DNA of 41,819 nucleotides from JBOGVZ01 sp050692985 (GCA_050692985.1 JBOGVZ010000080.1:1-41819), one strand, 5' to 3'; positions 31,620-40,211 are shown, counted from the first letter of the stretch. A program made the numbers and translations. The notes: generated by a model not told the origin, from the letters alone.

Positions 31620-32033
31620 CTACCCGCCCTTGGACTCGCTGACCTCCAGCAGGTGGCCGTCGGGGTCGCGGAAGAAGGCCCGCACCTCCCACTCGGACTC
31701 CACGGGGGGCGTGAGGAAGACGGCCCCCCGGGCCCGCAGGGTGTCGTAGGCCGCCCGGCAGTCCGGGACCCGGATCGTCATGGCGTGGCTCACGGTGTCG
31801 GGGTCCGCGGGCGGAGCGAAGGTGACGGTCGGCTTGTCCGGCGTTGGACCTCCCCCGGTGACCAGCAGGAGCCAGGCTCCCTGCAGGTTGAACACCGCGG
31901 AGGTCCCGCCGTACTCGCGGTACGGCTCCGCACCGAGCACGTCTCGGTAGAAGCCCACCGCGGTGCCCAGGTCCCGGACCACCAGGATGTGGGTCAGCTC
32001 CATCCCCGGGGAGGGGAAGCTCTCCCCCGCCAT
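31620..32033 (-). CDS. VOC-superfamily (glyoxalase/bleomycin-resistance-like) protein
   Basis: Vicinal oxygen chelate protein of 137 residues made of two beta-alpha-beta-beta-beta units. Candidate metal ligands are His15 (MELTHILVV), His83 (VSHAMTI) and Glu130 (GHLLEVSE). The lyase, isomerase, dioxygenase or resistance role cannot be told from sequence. ATG 32033 overlaps the HIT stop by one base (TGATG), so it is coupled to the thrS-HIT unit. Confidence 0.85.
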   Translation of the reverse strand: MAGESFPSPGMELTHILVVRDLGTAVGFYRDVLGAEPYREYGGTSAVFNLQGAWLLLVTGGGPTPDKPTVTFAPPADPDTVSHAMTIRVPDCRAAYDTLRARGAVFLTPPVESEWEVRAFFRDPDGHLLEVSESKGG

Positions 32034-32518
32034 CACCGGAAGGCCGCCTTCAGCTTGGCGTAGGACTCGGCCAGGAGCTCGGGCAGGACCTTGGTCTCGC
32101 CGACCACCGGCATGAAGTTCGTGTCGCCGCTCCACCGCGGCACCACGTGCCAGTGGACGTGGTCCGGGATGCCGGCACCCGCGACCTGGCCCAGGTTCAT
32201 GCCGAGGTTGAACCCGTCCGGCTCGGCCACCTGGCGCAGCGCCGCCACGGCCCGCCCGAGCAGGTGGTCCATGTCGAGGAGCTCGTCGTCCGCGAGGTCC
32301 TCCAGGTTCCCGGCGTGGCGGAAGGGCGCCACCATCATGTGGCCGGCGTTGTACGGGAAGGCGTTCAGCAGCACGAAGGCTCGCTCGCCCCGAGCAACGA
32401 TCAGGGCGGCCTCGTCGTCACCCTTCTCCGGGAGCTCGCAGAAGATGCAGCCGGGCTGCTCCTCCGGCCGGGCGGAGCGGATGTACTCCATCCGCCATGG
32501 ACTCCACAGCCGCTCCAT
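32033..32518 (-). CDS. HIT-family (Ap4A-type) nucleotide hydrolase/phosphorylase
   Basis: Histidine-triad protein of 161 residues. The triad HVHWHVV has histidines at 120, 122 and 124. It starts MERLWSPWRMEYI with CIFC near residue 24, as in the actinobacterial HIT protein encoded just after thrS (Rv2613c in M. tuberculosis, a diadenosine tetraphosphate phosphorylase). ATG 32518 overlaps the thrS stop (TGATG). Threonyl-tRNA synthetase can make Ap4A, so the coupling makes functional sense. Confidence 0.92.
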   Translation of the reverse strand: MERLWSPWRMEYIRSARPEEQPGCIFCELPEKGDDEAALIVARGERAFVLLNAFPYNAGHMMVAPFRHAGNLEDLADDELLDMDHLLGRAVAALRQVAEPDGFNLGMNLGQVAGAGIPDHVHWHVVPRWSGDTNFMPVVGETKVLPELLAESYAKLKAAFR

Positions 32519-34290
32519 CAGGACAGCTCGGTGACGTCACCGGTCTCCAGGGCCCGGGCGGCGTCCTCGGCGGTGGCCCGCTCCACGAACCGCTCGAAGG
32601 CCACGCCCCGGACCTCGGTTCCGGAGCGGTCTCGGACGGACACCGTGCCCGCCTCGATCTCCTTGTCCCCCACCACCATGGCGTAGGGCACCTTCATGAG
32701 CTGAGCGTCCCGGACCTTCCGGGAGACGGTCTGCCGGCTGTCGTCCACCCCGGCCCGCAGCCCCTGCTGCCGCATGCTCACGGCCAGCCCGTGGGCGTGG
32801 TCGGCGTGCCGGTCGGCGATCGGGATGACCCGCACCTGCTCGGGCGCCAGCCACACGGGGAACGCTCCGGCGTAGTGCTCCACCAGCACGCCGGTGAACC
32901 GCTCGATCGAGCCCAGGATGGCCCGGTGGATGATCACCGGCCGGTGACGCTCGTTGTCCTCACCCATGAACTCGATGTCGAACCGTTCCGGCAGGGCGAA
33001 GTCGCACTGGACCGTGGTGAGCTGCCACAGCCGGCCGATCGCGTCGCGGAAGTGGAAGTCGACCTTCGGCCCGTAGAACGCTCCCTCCCCCTCGGCCATC
33101 CGGTACTCCAGGCCGCTCCGATCGAGGGCGGCCCGCAGGGACTCGGTGGCCCGGGTCCACATCTCCTCGTCGCCGATGGCCTCTCCCGGCTTCGTCGACA
33201 GCTCCACGACCGGGTCGGCGAACCCGAACGTGCGGTGAACCTCCAGGGTGAGGTCGAACACCCGCAGGATCTCGTCCACGAGCTGGTCGGGGGTGCAGAA
33301 GATGTGGGCGTCGTCGATCGACAGGCCCCGGATCCGCAGCAGCCCGTGCAGCGTCCCCGGCCGTTCGTACCGGTACACGGTGCCGAGCTCCGACAAGCGC
33401 AGCGGGAGATCGCGGTACGAGCGGGTGCGGGACCGGTAGATGAACACGTGGAGGGGACAGTTCATCGGCTTGACGAAGTACTCCACGTCCTCGTCCACCA
33501 TCCCCGGATACATGTTCTGGCGGTACTTGGCCAGGTGCCCGGAGGTCTCCCACACCTGGGCCCGGGCCACGTGCGGCGTGGCCACGATCTCGTACCCGTG
33601 CCTCACGTGGACGTCCCGCACGAAGTCCTCGAGCTGCTTGCGAAGGATGCCGCCGCGCGGATGCCACACGGCCAACCCGGCCCCCAGCTCGTCGGGGAAC
33701 GAGAACAGGTCCAGCTCCCGGCCGAGCTTCCGGTGGTCGCGGCGCTCGGCCTCCTCCCGACGGTGCAGGAAGTCTTCGAGCTCCTGCTCGGTGAACCACG
33801 CGGTGCCGTAGATCCGCTGGAGCTGCGGCCGGCGCTCGTCGCCCCGCCAGTAGGCGCCGGCCACCGACAGGAGCTTGAACGCCCCGAGCTTGCCCGTCGA
33901 TGGGACGTGGGGTCCCAGGCACAGGTCCGCCCAGTCGTCGTTGCGGTACACGGTGACCGTGTCGCCCCCGGCGCCCTCCGACTCCTCGACCCCCTCGATG
34001 ATCTCCACCTTGTAGGGCTGGTCGGCGAACTCCCGCAGGGCCTCCTCCCGTCCCAGCTCCTGGCGGATGAAGGCCTGGTCCTCAGCGACGATCTCCCGCA
34101 TCCGCCCCTCGATCTTCTCCAGGTCTTCCGGGGTCAGGGACACCTCCAGGTCGAAGTCGTAGTAGAACCCGTCGTCGATCGGCGGACCGATGGCGTAGCT
34201 AGCCCCCGGCCACAGGTCGCACACGGCCTGGGCCATCACGTGCGCCGTGGAATGGCGCAGCACGGAAAGGTCTCGTTCCTCGTCCGTCAC
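32518..34290 (-). CDS. thrS: Threonyl-tRNA synthetase, form without TGS domain
   Basis: Class II synthetase of 590 residues charging tRNA-Thr. It begins directly with the N2 editing domain: HSTAHVMAQAV, with DLCLGPHVP giving the C-x3-H pair. The catalytic core follows with KPMNCPLHVFIYRS (zinc Cys) and YRYERPGTLHGLLRIRG, then the anticodon-binding domain (VRVIPIADRH, MVVGDKEIEAGTV). The N-terminal TGS domain found in E. coli ThrS is absent. GTG 34290 overlaps the stop of the upstream peptidase gene (GTGA); no TGS-like sequence is seen upstream in frame. Confidence 0.95.
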   Translation of the reverse strand: MTDEERDLSVLRHSTAHVMAQAVCDLWPGASYAIGPPIDDGFYYDFDLEVSLTPEDLEKIEGRMREIVAEDQAFIRQELGREEALREFADQPYKVEIIEGVEESEGAGGDTVTVYRNDDWADLCLGPHVPSTGKLGAFKLLSVAGAYWRGDERRPQLQRIYGTAWFTEQELEDFLHRREEAERRDHRKLGRELDLFSFPDELGAGLAVWHPRGGILRKQLEDFVRDVHVRHGYEIVATPHVARAQVWETSGHLAKYRQNMYPGMVDEDVEYFVKPMNCPLHVFIYRSRTRSYRDLPLRLSELGTVYRYERPGTLHGLLRIRGLSIDDAHIFCTPDQLVDEILRVFDLTLEVHRTFGFADPVVELSTKPGEAIGDEEMWTRATESLRAALDRSGLEYRMAEGEGAFYGPKVDFHFRDAIGRLWQLTTVQCDFALPERFDIEFMGEDNERHRPVIIHRAILGSIERFTGVLVEHYAGAFPVWLAPEQVRVIPIADRHADHAHGLAVSMRQQGLRAGVDDSRQTVSRKVRDAQLMKVPYAMVVGDKEIEAGTVSVRDRSGTEVRGVAFERFVERATAEDAARALETGDVTELS

Positions 34291-35531
34291 AGGGTCGTCT
34301 CCAGCCAGTCCGCCCACCGGCGCTCGAACTCGCCCAATCCCAGGCCGAGGACGGCGCGCATCGCCTGGCCGACATGGTACCGCGAGGTCCCCGGAGCAAG
34401 GCGAACGCCGCCGAGCGCCCGGTAGAGATCGGCCACCGCATCGTTCCCATACCGTTCGGCGGCGAACCGGATGGCGGTGGTGGACTCCTGGTAGGCGGCC
34501 GAGATGCTGGTGCTCGAGCCGGTGATGAACTCGTGGTCACGGGGAAGACGCCGATCGAACGTCCCCGCGGCCAGGCGCTGCTCCACGGCCACCGTGGCCA
34601 CGTCCCCGGCGATCCAGTCTGCTACCCCTTCGTCCACGAATGCGGGAACCATCGGACCGGCCAGCTCCCGGGTGGCGATGTGGAGCAGTTCGTGGGTCAG
34701 GATCCGCTGGCGCGTCGCCTCCGGATACGAGCCGAAGTTCTCCCAGTGCAGCGCGATGCGGTGGCCCACCAGCTCCCAGTCACGGGTCCGGTCCACCGAG
34801 GAGTACGCGAACGCCACGAACACGTCCAGGTCGAAGGTGGCCTGGATCAGGCGGCGGAGCTCGTCGGTGTCGGTGGGGGCCAGCACCACCACCCGCTGGT
34901 GCCACGGGAGGGGCCACCGGTCGTTCAGTATCCCAAGCGCTCGTTCGGCGCTCCGAAGGACCGCTTGGCCCGCCGAGCGCAGGTCCGGGTGCGACACGTA
35001 CAGGAAGTGCTCGCTGCGGATCGTCACCACCGGGCCGAACTCCCACAGCCTGCGTCCCGACTGGAGGGACACGTCATCGAGGTCGGTGTCCGCGGCAACC
35101 TTCCATCCATCCTCGCGACGGACGAAGGTGAGGTACAGGTCCTCGAGCGACGGTCGGAGGTCGAAGCCGGGGATCGTGGACCGCTCCTCCACGTGTAGCA
35201 CCGTGGGGCTGGCCGCCGTCCCGTAGCGGGCGATCTCCCGCTCGGTGGTCAGGTCCACCCAGTAGCGGTCGTTGATGCCCAACTCGTAGTCCGCCACGCC
35301 GACCTGCTGGAACCCACGGAACAGCCACCGCTGGCGCCGGACGAACGAGGGGTCGGCCGGGTCGACCGTGTCCATGAAGGCCGCCTCGTCACCGGAGCGC
35401 ACGGCCTCCGCTCTTCGGGCCAGGAGCGCCCGGATCTCCTCCAGCGGCTCCGCGGCCCGGACCTGTTCCCCTCCGCCGGCGGCCACCACCGCGAACGAGA
35501 CGAAGACGGCCAGGCGTCGCATCGGTGACAC
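34287..35531 (-). CDS. Exported MA-type (gluzincin) metallopeptidase-like protein
   Basis: Secreted protein of 414 residues. A signal peptide (RRLAVFVSFAVVAAGGG) is followed by a domain that begins IRALLARRAEAVRSGDE and resembles SnoaL/NTF2-like folds. The zinc peptidase part has HELLHIATREL (HExxH) and, 17 residues on, FVDEGVADW with the third-ligand Glu, as in Peptidase_MA-like proteins. The start is uncertain: GTG 35531 is chosen because TACGCT lies seven bases upstream; GTG 35537 and ATG 35522 are alternatives. Substrate unknown. It runs into thrS. Confidence 0.82.
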   Translation of the reverse strand: MSPMRRLAVFVSFAVVAAGGGEQVRAAEPLEEIRALLARRAEAVRSGDEAAFMDTVDPADPSFVRRQRWLFRGFQQVGVADYELGINDRYWVDLTTEREIARYGTAASPTVLHVEERSTIPGFDLRPSLEDLYLTFVRREDGWKVAADTDLDDVSLQSGRRLWEFGPVVTIRSEHFLYVSHPDLRSAGQAVLRSAERALGILNDRWPLPWHQRVVVLAPTDTDELRRLIQATFDLDVFVAFAYSSVDRTRDWELVGHRIALHWENFGSYPEATRQRILTHELLHIATRELAGPMVPAFVDEGVADWIAGDVATVAVEQRLAAGTFDRRLPRDHEFITGSSTSISAAYQESTTAIRFAAERYGNDAVADLYRALGGVRLAPGTSRYHVGQAMRAVLGLGLGEFERRWADWLETTL

Positions 35532-35538
35532 TGGCACC

Positions 35539-35544
35539 AGCGTA
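35539..35544 (-). promoter_or_regulatory. -10 element of the metallopeptidase-thrS unit
   Basis: TACGCT on the minus strand, seven bases before GTG 35531, in the 40-base gap after the split-barrel-UbiA gene. It would also drive thrS, HIT and VOC. Confidence 0.4.
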
Positions 35545-35571
35545 CCCGTCGGTCGGCCGCTGAGGGACGTC

Positions 35572-36945
35572 CTACCGCAGGAATGCCGGCGCGCTCGTCA
35601 TCAGCCGGTCGGCGGCGATGGCGATGAGGTACCCCCCGAACAGCAGCATGCCCGTGAACAGGTGGAGCTGGATGTTCGTGCCCATGAACGGCATCAGGGC
35701 GTACGGCTCCTCGTAGTGCCGGCGCAGCCCACGGACGACCTTCATCGCCAGCGGGATCGTGGCCAGCGCGATCACCGAGGGGCGAGCGACGATCCCCGTC
35801 ACCGCGCCCACGGCGATCAGCACGTACGTCGCCGCAACCATCCCCACGTAGCCGGCGATGACCGCGTCCTTCGACAACCGGACGGGCAGCGTCCCCTTCC
35901 CGGCACGGCCGTCGCCGAGGCGATCGGGGATCTCGTTCACGTACAGCACCCCGGCGATCAGCAGGGCCACCGGGATCGACAGGTAGGCGGCCTCGAAGCT
36001 GTATCGCTGGGCCTGCACGAAGTACGCCCCCAGGACCATGATCGGTCCGAACCCCAGGGCCACCGCCAGCTCGCCCACACCGCGATGCACCAGCCGGAAC
36101 GGCGGCGCCGTGTAGGCGATGCTGATGGCCACCCCGATGGCCCCCAGGATCACCAGGGGCCAGAACCCTCGGGTGGCCGCCAGGTAGAACCCGATGCCGA
36201 TGCCGCCCAGGTAGAAAGCCGCGGACAGTAGGACCATCCCCCGCATGCTGACCAGGCCGTAGTGGATGACCCTGGACCCCCCGCTGAACTGGGTGGGCGT
36301 GGTGTTGGCCGCATCGGCGCCGCTCGCCGTGTCGAACACGTCGTTGGCCACGTTCAGGCCCAGGTGGACCAGCGCCGCCCCCAGGAACGTGAGGGCCGCC
36401 AGCCCCAGGCTCCACGGGCCCTCCAGGGCCGCCGCGGCCACCCCCAGCAGGACGGGCACCAGCGTGGCCGTCAGGAACGGCAGCCTGGTGGCTCGCAGGA
36501 ACAGCCATCCGAACGCTAGCCGAGGGCGGACCAGGCGCCCCTGCCGCTCGCTCAGATCCTTCAGGTACCGGTGCGCCTGGGGCACCGTGACCTCGTTGTA
36601 CTCGAAGAACGACAGCTTGGCCTCGTTCCAGCTCTGGGAGCGCTCGGGGATCAGCTCGAGGTGCCCGTTCGTCCGGCGGAGCGGGCCCCAGAACTGGACG
36701 TAGCGGCGCTCGTCGTAGCCCATCTCCGGAAGCGGCCGGATGTGGCTGAGGATCACGTTGACCCGGCGGCCATCCTCGGGGACGAGGCCCCCGGCCGGAG
36801 GTTCGAAGCGGATCACGCCGCGCTCGGGCTCGACGCGGAACGACGTCGCCACGCTGAAGGGGTAGCCCTCATCGTCGGGGAACACGATCACCGCATGGTC
36901 GTAGTCGGTGCCGCAGGCCCGCAGGAGGTCCTGGTCGATGGCCAT
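35572..36945 (-). CDS. Fusion of a PNPOx-like split barrel and a UbiA/MenA-type prenyltransferase
   Basis: Two-domain protein of 457 residues. Residues 1-130 (DHAVIVFPDDEGYPFSVATS, RRYVQFWGPLRRTNGHLEL) resemble FMN/F420-binding split-barrel proteins. Residues 140-457 form a nine-helix UbiA domain with the first Asp-rich motif NDVFDTASGAD (Asn201 to Asp211), IAYTAPPFRLVHRGVGELAV and the second motif NEIPDRLGDGRAGKGTLPV, closest in style to MenA (1,4-dihydroxy-2-naphthoate prenyltransferase). ATG 36945 overlaps the stop of the upstream split-barrel gene (TGATG). The reaction is not known; a quinone or other aromatic acceptor is inferred. Confidence 0.85.
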   Translation of the reverse strand: MAIDQDLLRACGTDYDHAVIVFPDDEGYPFSVATSFRVEPERGVIRFEPPAGGLVPEDGRRVNVILSHIRPLPEMGYDERRYVQFWGPLRRTNGHLELIPERSQSWNEAKLSFFEYNEVTVPQAHRYLKDLSERQGRLVRPRLAFGWLFLRATRLPFLTATLVPVLLGVAAAALEGPWSLGLAALTFLGAALVHLGLNVANDVFDTASGADAANTTPTQFSGGSRVIHYGLVSMRGMVLLSAAFYLGGIGIGFYLAATRGFWPLVILGAIGVAISIAYTAPPFRLVHRGVGELAVALGFGPIMVLGAYFVQAQRYSFEAAYLSIPVALLIAGVLYVNEIPDRLGDGRAGKGTLPVRLSKDAVIAGYVGMVAATYVLIAVGAVTGIVARPSVIALATIPLAMKVVRGLRRHYEEPYALMPFMGTNIQLHLFTGMLLFGGYLIAIAADRLMTSAPAFLR

Positions 36946-37430
36946 CACGCCACCCCCGCGGTCTCGAACACCCGGGGCGGCGCGTCGGTCCGCCCGTCCT
37001 CCCACACGTACACCCGCCGCGGGGTCACCTCGATCAGGGCCCGCTCCCAGAACAGGGGCAGGGCCACCCGCTTGGCGAAGAACGCCTTGACGATGGGCTC
37101 CTTGGCGATCCACAGCGGCAGGATGCGTTCCCACGCGCTGTGCGGGTCGTCGTCGATGACCCTGGCGTCGCCCTGGACCGTCACTCGCCGGGCCATCGGA
37201 TCTCCGTGCGTCGCCGTGAGGTCGCTCACGGACAGCGACACCCTGGGGTTGGCCCGGAGGTGCTGAAGCTTCTTGGAGAACAACACGCTGGAGTGGAGCC
37301 AGACCTTGGCGCCGTCGTACAGGGGGATCATCGGATGGGTGACCGGATCGCCGCGGTCGTTCAGCACGGTGAACTCGCACACCAGGGCGGCGTTCAGGAC
37401 GTCCTCGACCGACTGGGGCAGCGCTCCCAC
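36945..37430 (-). CDS. Pyridoxamine 5'-phosphate oxidase-like (FMN/F420) split-barrel protein
   Basis: Split-barrel flavoprotein-like protein of 161 residues: ALVCEFTVLNDRGDPVTHPM at the start of the barrel, SSVLFSKKLQHLRANPRVSLSVSD in the cofactor-side region, and RRVTVQGDARVIDDD. The family holds FMN enzymes, F420-dependent reductases and heme oxygenase-like proteins; an F420 or FMN reductase is likely but not shown. GTG 37430 has AAGGAGG at good spacing. It is coupled to the split-barrel-UbiA fusion and divergent from the LLM-UbiA fusion. Confidence 0.82.
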   Translation of the reverse strand: MGALPQSVEDVLNAALVCEFTVLNDRGDPVTHPMIPLYDGAKVWLHSSVLFSKKLQHLRANPRVSLSVSDLTATHGDPMARRVTVQGDARVIDDDPHSAWERILPLWIAKEPIVKAFFAKRVALPLFWERALIEVTPRRVYVWEDGRTDAPPRVFETAGVA

Positions 37431-37500
37431 GGGGCCCTCCTTGGATCGGTGCGGGCCCTACGATACCTTCCCCTCGGCGCTGTCGCCCGGGCGACGACGG

Positions 37501-37506
37501 TAGGCT
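37501..37506 (+). promoter_or_regulatory. -10 element of the LLM-UbiA gene
   Basis: TAGGCT, 14 bases before GTG 37521, leaves a leader of about seven bases with GAGGGG as ribosome-binding site. The divergent gene has TATCGT candidates on the minus strand near 37457-37462. Confidence 0.4.
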
Positions 37507-37520
37507 AGGCCCTCGAGGGG

Positions 37521-39548
37521 GTGACGACACTGACCGAGCTGGCTCGACGGGTGGGGCTCGGCCTCGCCGCCAGGGGTGAGGTCGACGACGCGGTGACCTG
37601 GGCCGAGGATGCCCGGGCCGCGGGCCTCGATTCGGTGTGGATCCACGATTCCTACTTCGAGCGGGACGCCGTCACGTACGCGTCGGCCATCGCCTCGCAG
37701 GTCGAGGACCTCAGGGTGGCCCTGGGGGCGGTCAACCCGTTCACCCGCCATCCCGTCCTGCTGGCCATGACGATCAGCGCTCTGGACGAGATGGCGCCCG
37801 GACGCATCATCTGCGGGCTGGGCTCGGCCCTGCCGCTCCGCCTGGGCCAGATGGGGATCCCCTACGACCCGGGCACGGCCGTGGGCCGCATCACCGATGC
37901 GATCGACCTCCTCCGCACGCTCATGCGCGGTGAGCGCGTCCCCTCGGCGGTGGAAGGGCTCCCGCCGCTCCAGCCGATGTTCCCTCCCTGCCACGACGTA
38001 CCGATCTTCGTGGCCGGGTACCGGACCCCGATGCTGGAGCTGGCCGGCAGGAAGGGCGACGGCTACCTGGCCCGGCCCCTGGAGTCGGTTCCCGCCCTGG
38101 AGACGATGATCCCCAAGATCCGGGCCGCCTCGGTGGCGGCCGGGCGGCCGGAGGACGCCGTGACCACGGCCGGGTACCTCATGGGGCTGGTGGCCGGCTC
38201 CCGTCGTGAGGCCCTGAACCGGGCCAAGCGCGAGCCCTTCGTGATCTACATGATGAGCATCCTGTCGGACGTGTCGCTGCGCCGGGCCGATCTCCCCCGC
38301 GAGCTCCGGGACCGCATCGCCGAGGTCTGGAGAGCCGACGACTACCACCGAGCTGCGGAGCTGATCCCCGACGAGCTGCTGGACGCCTTCCTGTTGTGCG
38401 GCACCGTCGAGGACGTGACCCGGCGGACATGGGAGTACCACGAGGCTGGCCTGGACATCCCGGTGCTCCAGCCGGTGGTCCAGGAGGAGGAACAGGTGCG
38501 GCGAGTGCTGGAGGCGGCCGTGCTGTTCGGCTCCCAGACCCGGGAGGCCACCGCGGCCGCGGCCACCGCTCCCGAGACCGGAGACGCCCCGGCGCTCACG
38601 GGCGCGGGTGCCGCGGACGCCCACCCCCCGGGACTCCGGTCCCGGGTGCGGCATCGGCTGGGAGGGTGGTACGAGATCGCCCGCCCGTTCAGCTTCACCG
38701 CCTCCGTGATCCCCGTCTCCGCGGGGGGCGCGCTCGCCGCGCTCGACGGCGCCTTCGACTGGCCGCTGTTCCTGGTGGCCCTGCTGGGCGCCGTGCTCCT
38801 CCAGCTCGGCACCAACGTCACGAACGAGATCTACGACGTGCGCACCGGGGTGGACTCCATCACCTCTCCCCGGGCGAGCCACGCGATCATCAAGGGTCGG
38901 GTGGCCGAGCGGCAGGCCTTCGCCATCGTGGCCGCGGCCTTCGGCCTGGCCACGGCCGCCGGCGTGTGGCTGATCGTCCAGCGGGGGTGGCCGGTGGTGC
39001 TCCTGGGAGCGGCGGGCCTGGTGGGCGGGTTCTTCTACACGGCCCCGCCGCTCCAGTACAAGTACCGCGCCCTGGGGGTTCCCCTGGTGTTCGTCCTGAT
39101 GGGTCCCCTGATGGTGATCGGCTCCTACTACGTGATCACGGGCTCATTCGACCACCGGGCCCTGATCGTGAGCATCCCGGTGGGCTTCCTGGTGGCGGCG
39201 ATCCTGCACGGCAACGAGTGGCGCGACATCAGCGAGGACGCCCGGGCAGGGATCGCCACGCTGTCCACGCTGATCGGCCGGCGGCGAGCGCACATCGGCT
39301 ACGTGGCCCTCATCCTGGGGGCCTACCTGGCCCTGTCGGTGGCGGTGCTTTTCCAGGCCCTGCCCACCACGGCCCTGCTGGCTATGCTGTCGCTTCCCCT
39401 CCTGGTCCGGGCCCTTCGGGCCTCCGAGGTGGGGGCCACCGGGCAGCAGCGGGCCATCGCCATGATCGACCTGGAGACCGCCCAGCTCCACGCCGCCTTC
39501 GGGGCGCTCCTGGTCGCGGGCGTGGCCCTGGCCCGCGTGATCGGGTGA
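37521..39548 (+). CDS. Fusion of a luciferase-like (LLM) oxidoreductase and a UbiA-type prenyltransferase
   Basis: Two-domain protein of 675 residues. Residues 9-340 form a TIM-barrel LLM domain (AAGLDSVWIHDSYFERD, ITDAIDLLRTLMRGE, VPIFVAGYRTPMLELAG), probably using F420 or FMN. An Ala/Thr/Gly/Pro linker (341-372) leads to a UbiA domain (380-675) with NEIYDVRTGVD (Asn435, Glu436, Asp439, Asp445), FFYTAPPLQYKYRALG and NEWRDISEDARAGIATLS. The second residue of the first motif is Glu where Asp is usual. GTG 37521 follows GAGGGG. No frameshift separates the domains. The product is unknown; a coupled reduction and prenylation is inferred. Confidence 0.88.
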   Translation: MTTLTELARRVGLGLAARGEVDDAVTWAEDARAAGLDSVWIHDSYFERDAVTYASAIASQVEDLRVALGAVNPFTRHPVLLAMTISALDEMAPGRIICGLGSALPLRLGQMGIPYDPGTAVGRITDAIDLLRTLMRGERVPSAVEGLPPLQPMFPPCHDVPIFVAGYRTPMLELAGRKGDGYLARPLESVPALETMIPKIRAASVAAGRPEDAVTTAGYLMGLVAGSRREALNRAKREPFVIYMMSILSDVSLRRADLPRELRDRIAEVWRADDYHRAAELIPDELLDAFLLCGTVEDVTRRTWEYHEAGLDIPVLQPVVQEEEQVRRVLEAAVLFGSQTREATAAAATAPETGDAPALTGAGAADAHPPGLRSRVRHRLGGWYEIARPFSFTASVIPVSAGGALAALDGAFDWPLFLVALLGAVLLQLGTNVTNEIYDVRTGVDSITSPRASHAIIKGRVAERQAFAIVAAAFGLATAAGVWLIVQRGWPVVLLGAAGLVGGFFYTAPPLQYKYRALGVPLVFVLMGPLMVIGSYYVITGSFDHRALIVSIPVGFLVAAILHGNEWRDISEDARAGIATLSTLIGRRRAHIGYVALILGAYLALSVAVLFQALPTTALLAMLSLPLLVRALRASEVGATGQQRAIAMIDLETAQLHAAFGALLVAGVALARVIG

Positions 39549-40171
39549 GCGGGGCCCGGGGGGGGCTCTCGGTCCCCCTGGCCACCGCGTACGCGGCCTT
39601 CGCGGCCACGTTCCGGGGCCCCCGGAGCCGGTTCTGGCGGCGGATGACCGCCACCGGCGTGGTCCTGGGGGCCATGGCCCTGGCCGGCGAGCCGTCGCTC
39701 CGCAAGACCAGGGTCCGCCCCCGCGACCTGGCCCTGGGGACCGCGGCGGCCGGGGCCCTGTACGGGATCTTCCTGGTGGGCGACCGGATGGCCCGGCGGA
39801 TCATGCCGCGCGGAGCCCCCGAGATCGACGCCGTGTACGGGCTGCGGTCCCTCATCCCGGTCCCGGAGATCGCCGCTCGCCTGGCCCTGGTGATCGCCCC
39901 GGCCGAGGAGCTGTTCTGGCGGGGGCTGGTCCAGTCCAGGCTGAGCCGCCGCTATGGGGCCGTGGGCGGGGCGGCTCTGGCCGCCGCGGCCTACGGCGGG
40001 GCCCACGGCGTGACCGGCAACGCCACCCTGGTCGGGGCGGCCTCGGTGGCCGGGGCGTTCTGGTCCGCCCTGGCCGCGGCCGGCATACCGATGGGGGCCC
40101 TGATCGCCAGCCACGCCCTGTGGGACCTGCTGATCTTCGTGGCGGCCCCCACCGCGCCGGCCAGCCGGTAG
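39545..40171 (+). CDS. CPBP-family intramembrane metalloprotease (CAAX/bacteriocin-processing type)
   Basis: Membrane protein of 208 residues with the three Abi/CPBP motifs: APAEELFWRGLVQSRL (EExxxR), YGGAHGVTGN (catalytic His) and ASHALWDLLIF (HxxxD). CPBP proteins include the eukaryotic prenyl-protein (CAAX) protease Rce1 and bacterial immunity or scaffold proteins. GTG 39545 overlaps the LLM-UbiA stop (GTGA), so it is translated in step with a prenyltransferase, a suggestive but unproven link. Confidence 0.87.
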   Translation: MSGARGGLSVPLATAYAAFAATFRGPRSRFWRRMTATGVVLGAMALAGEPSLRKTRVRPRDLALGTAAAGALYGIFLVGDRMARRIMPRGAPEIDAVYGLRSLIPVPEIAARLALVIAPAEELFWRGLVQSRLSRRYGAVGGAALAAAAYGGAHGVTGNATLVGAASVAGAFWSALAAAGIPMGALIASHALWDLLIFVAAPTAPASR

Positions 40172-40198
40172 GCGGGGGATCATCCGGGGCCCCGCGGA

Positions 40199-40204
40199 TA
40201 GACT
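40199..40204 (+). promoter_or_regulatory. -10 element of the Eis-like gene (leaderless)
   Basis: TAGACT with seven bases to ATG 40212 and no ribosome-binding site in between. Confidence 0.5.
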
Positions 40205-40211
40205 GGCCGGC

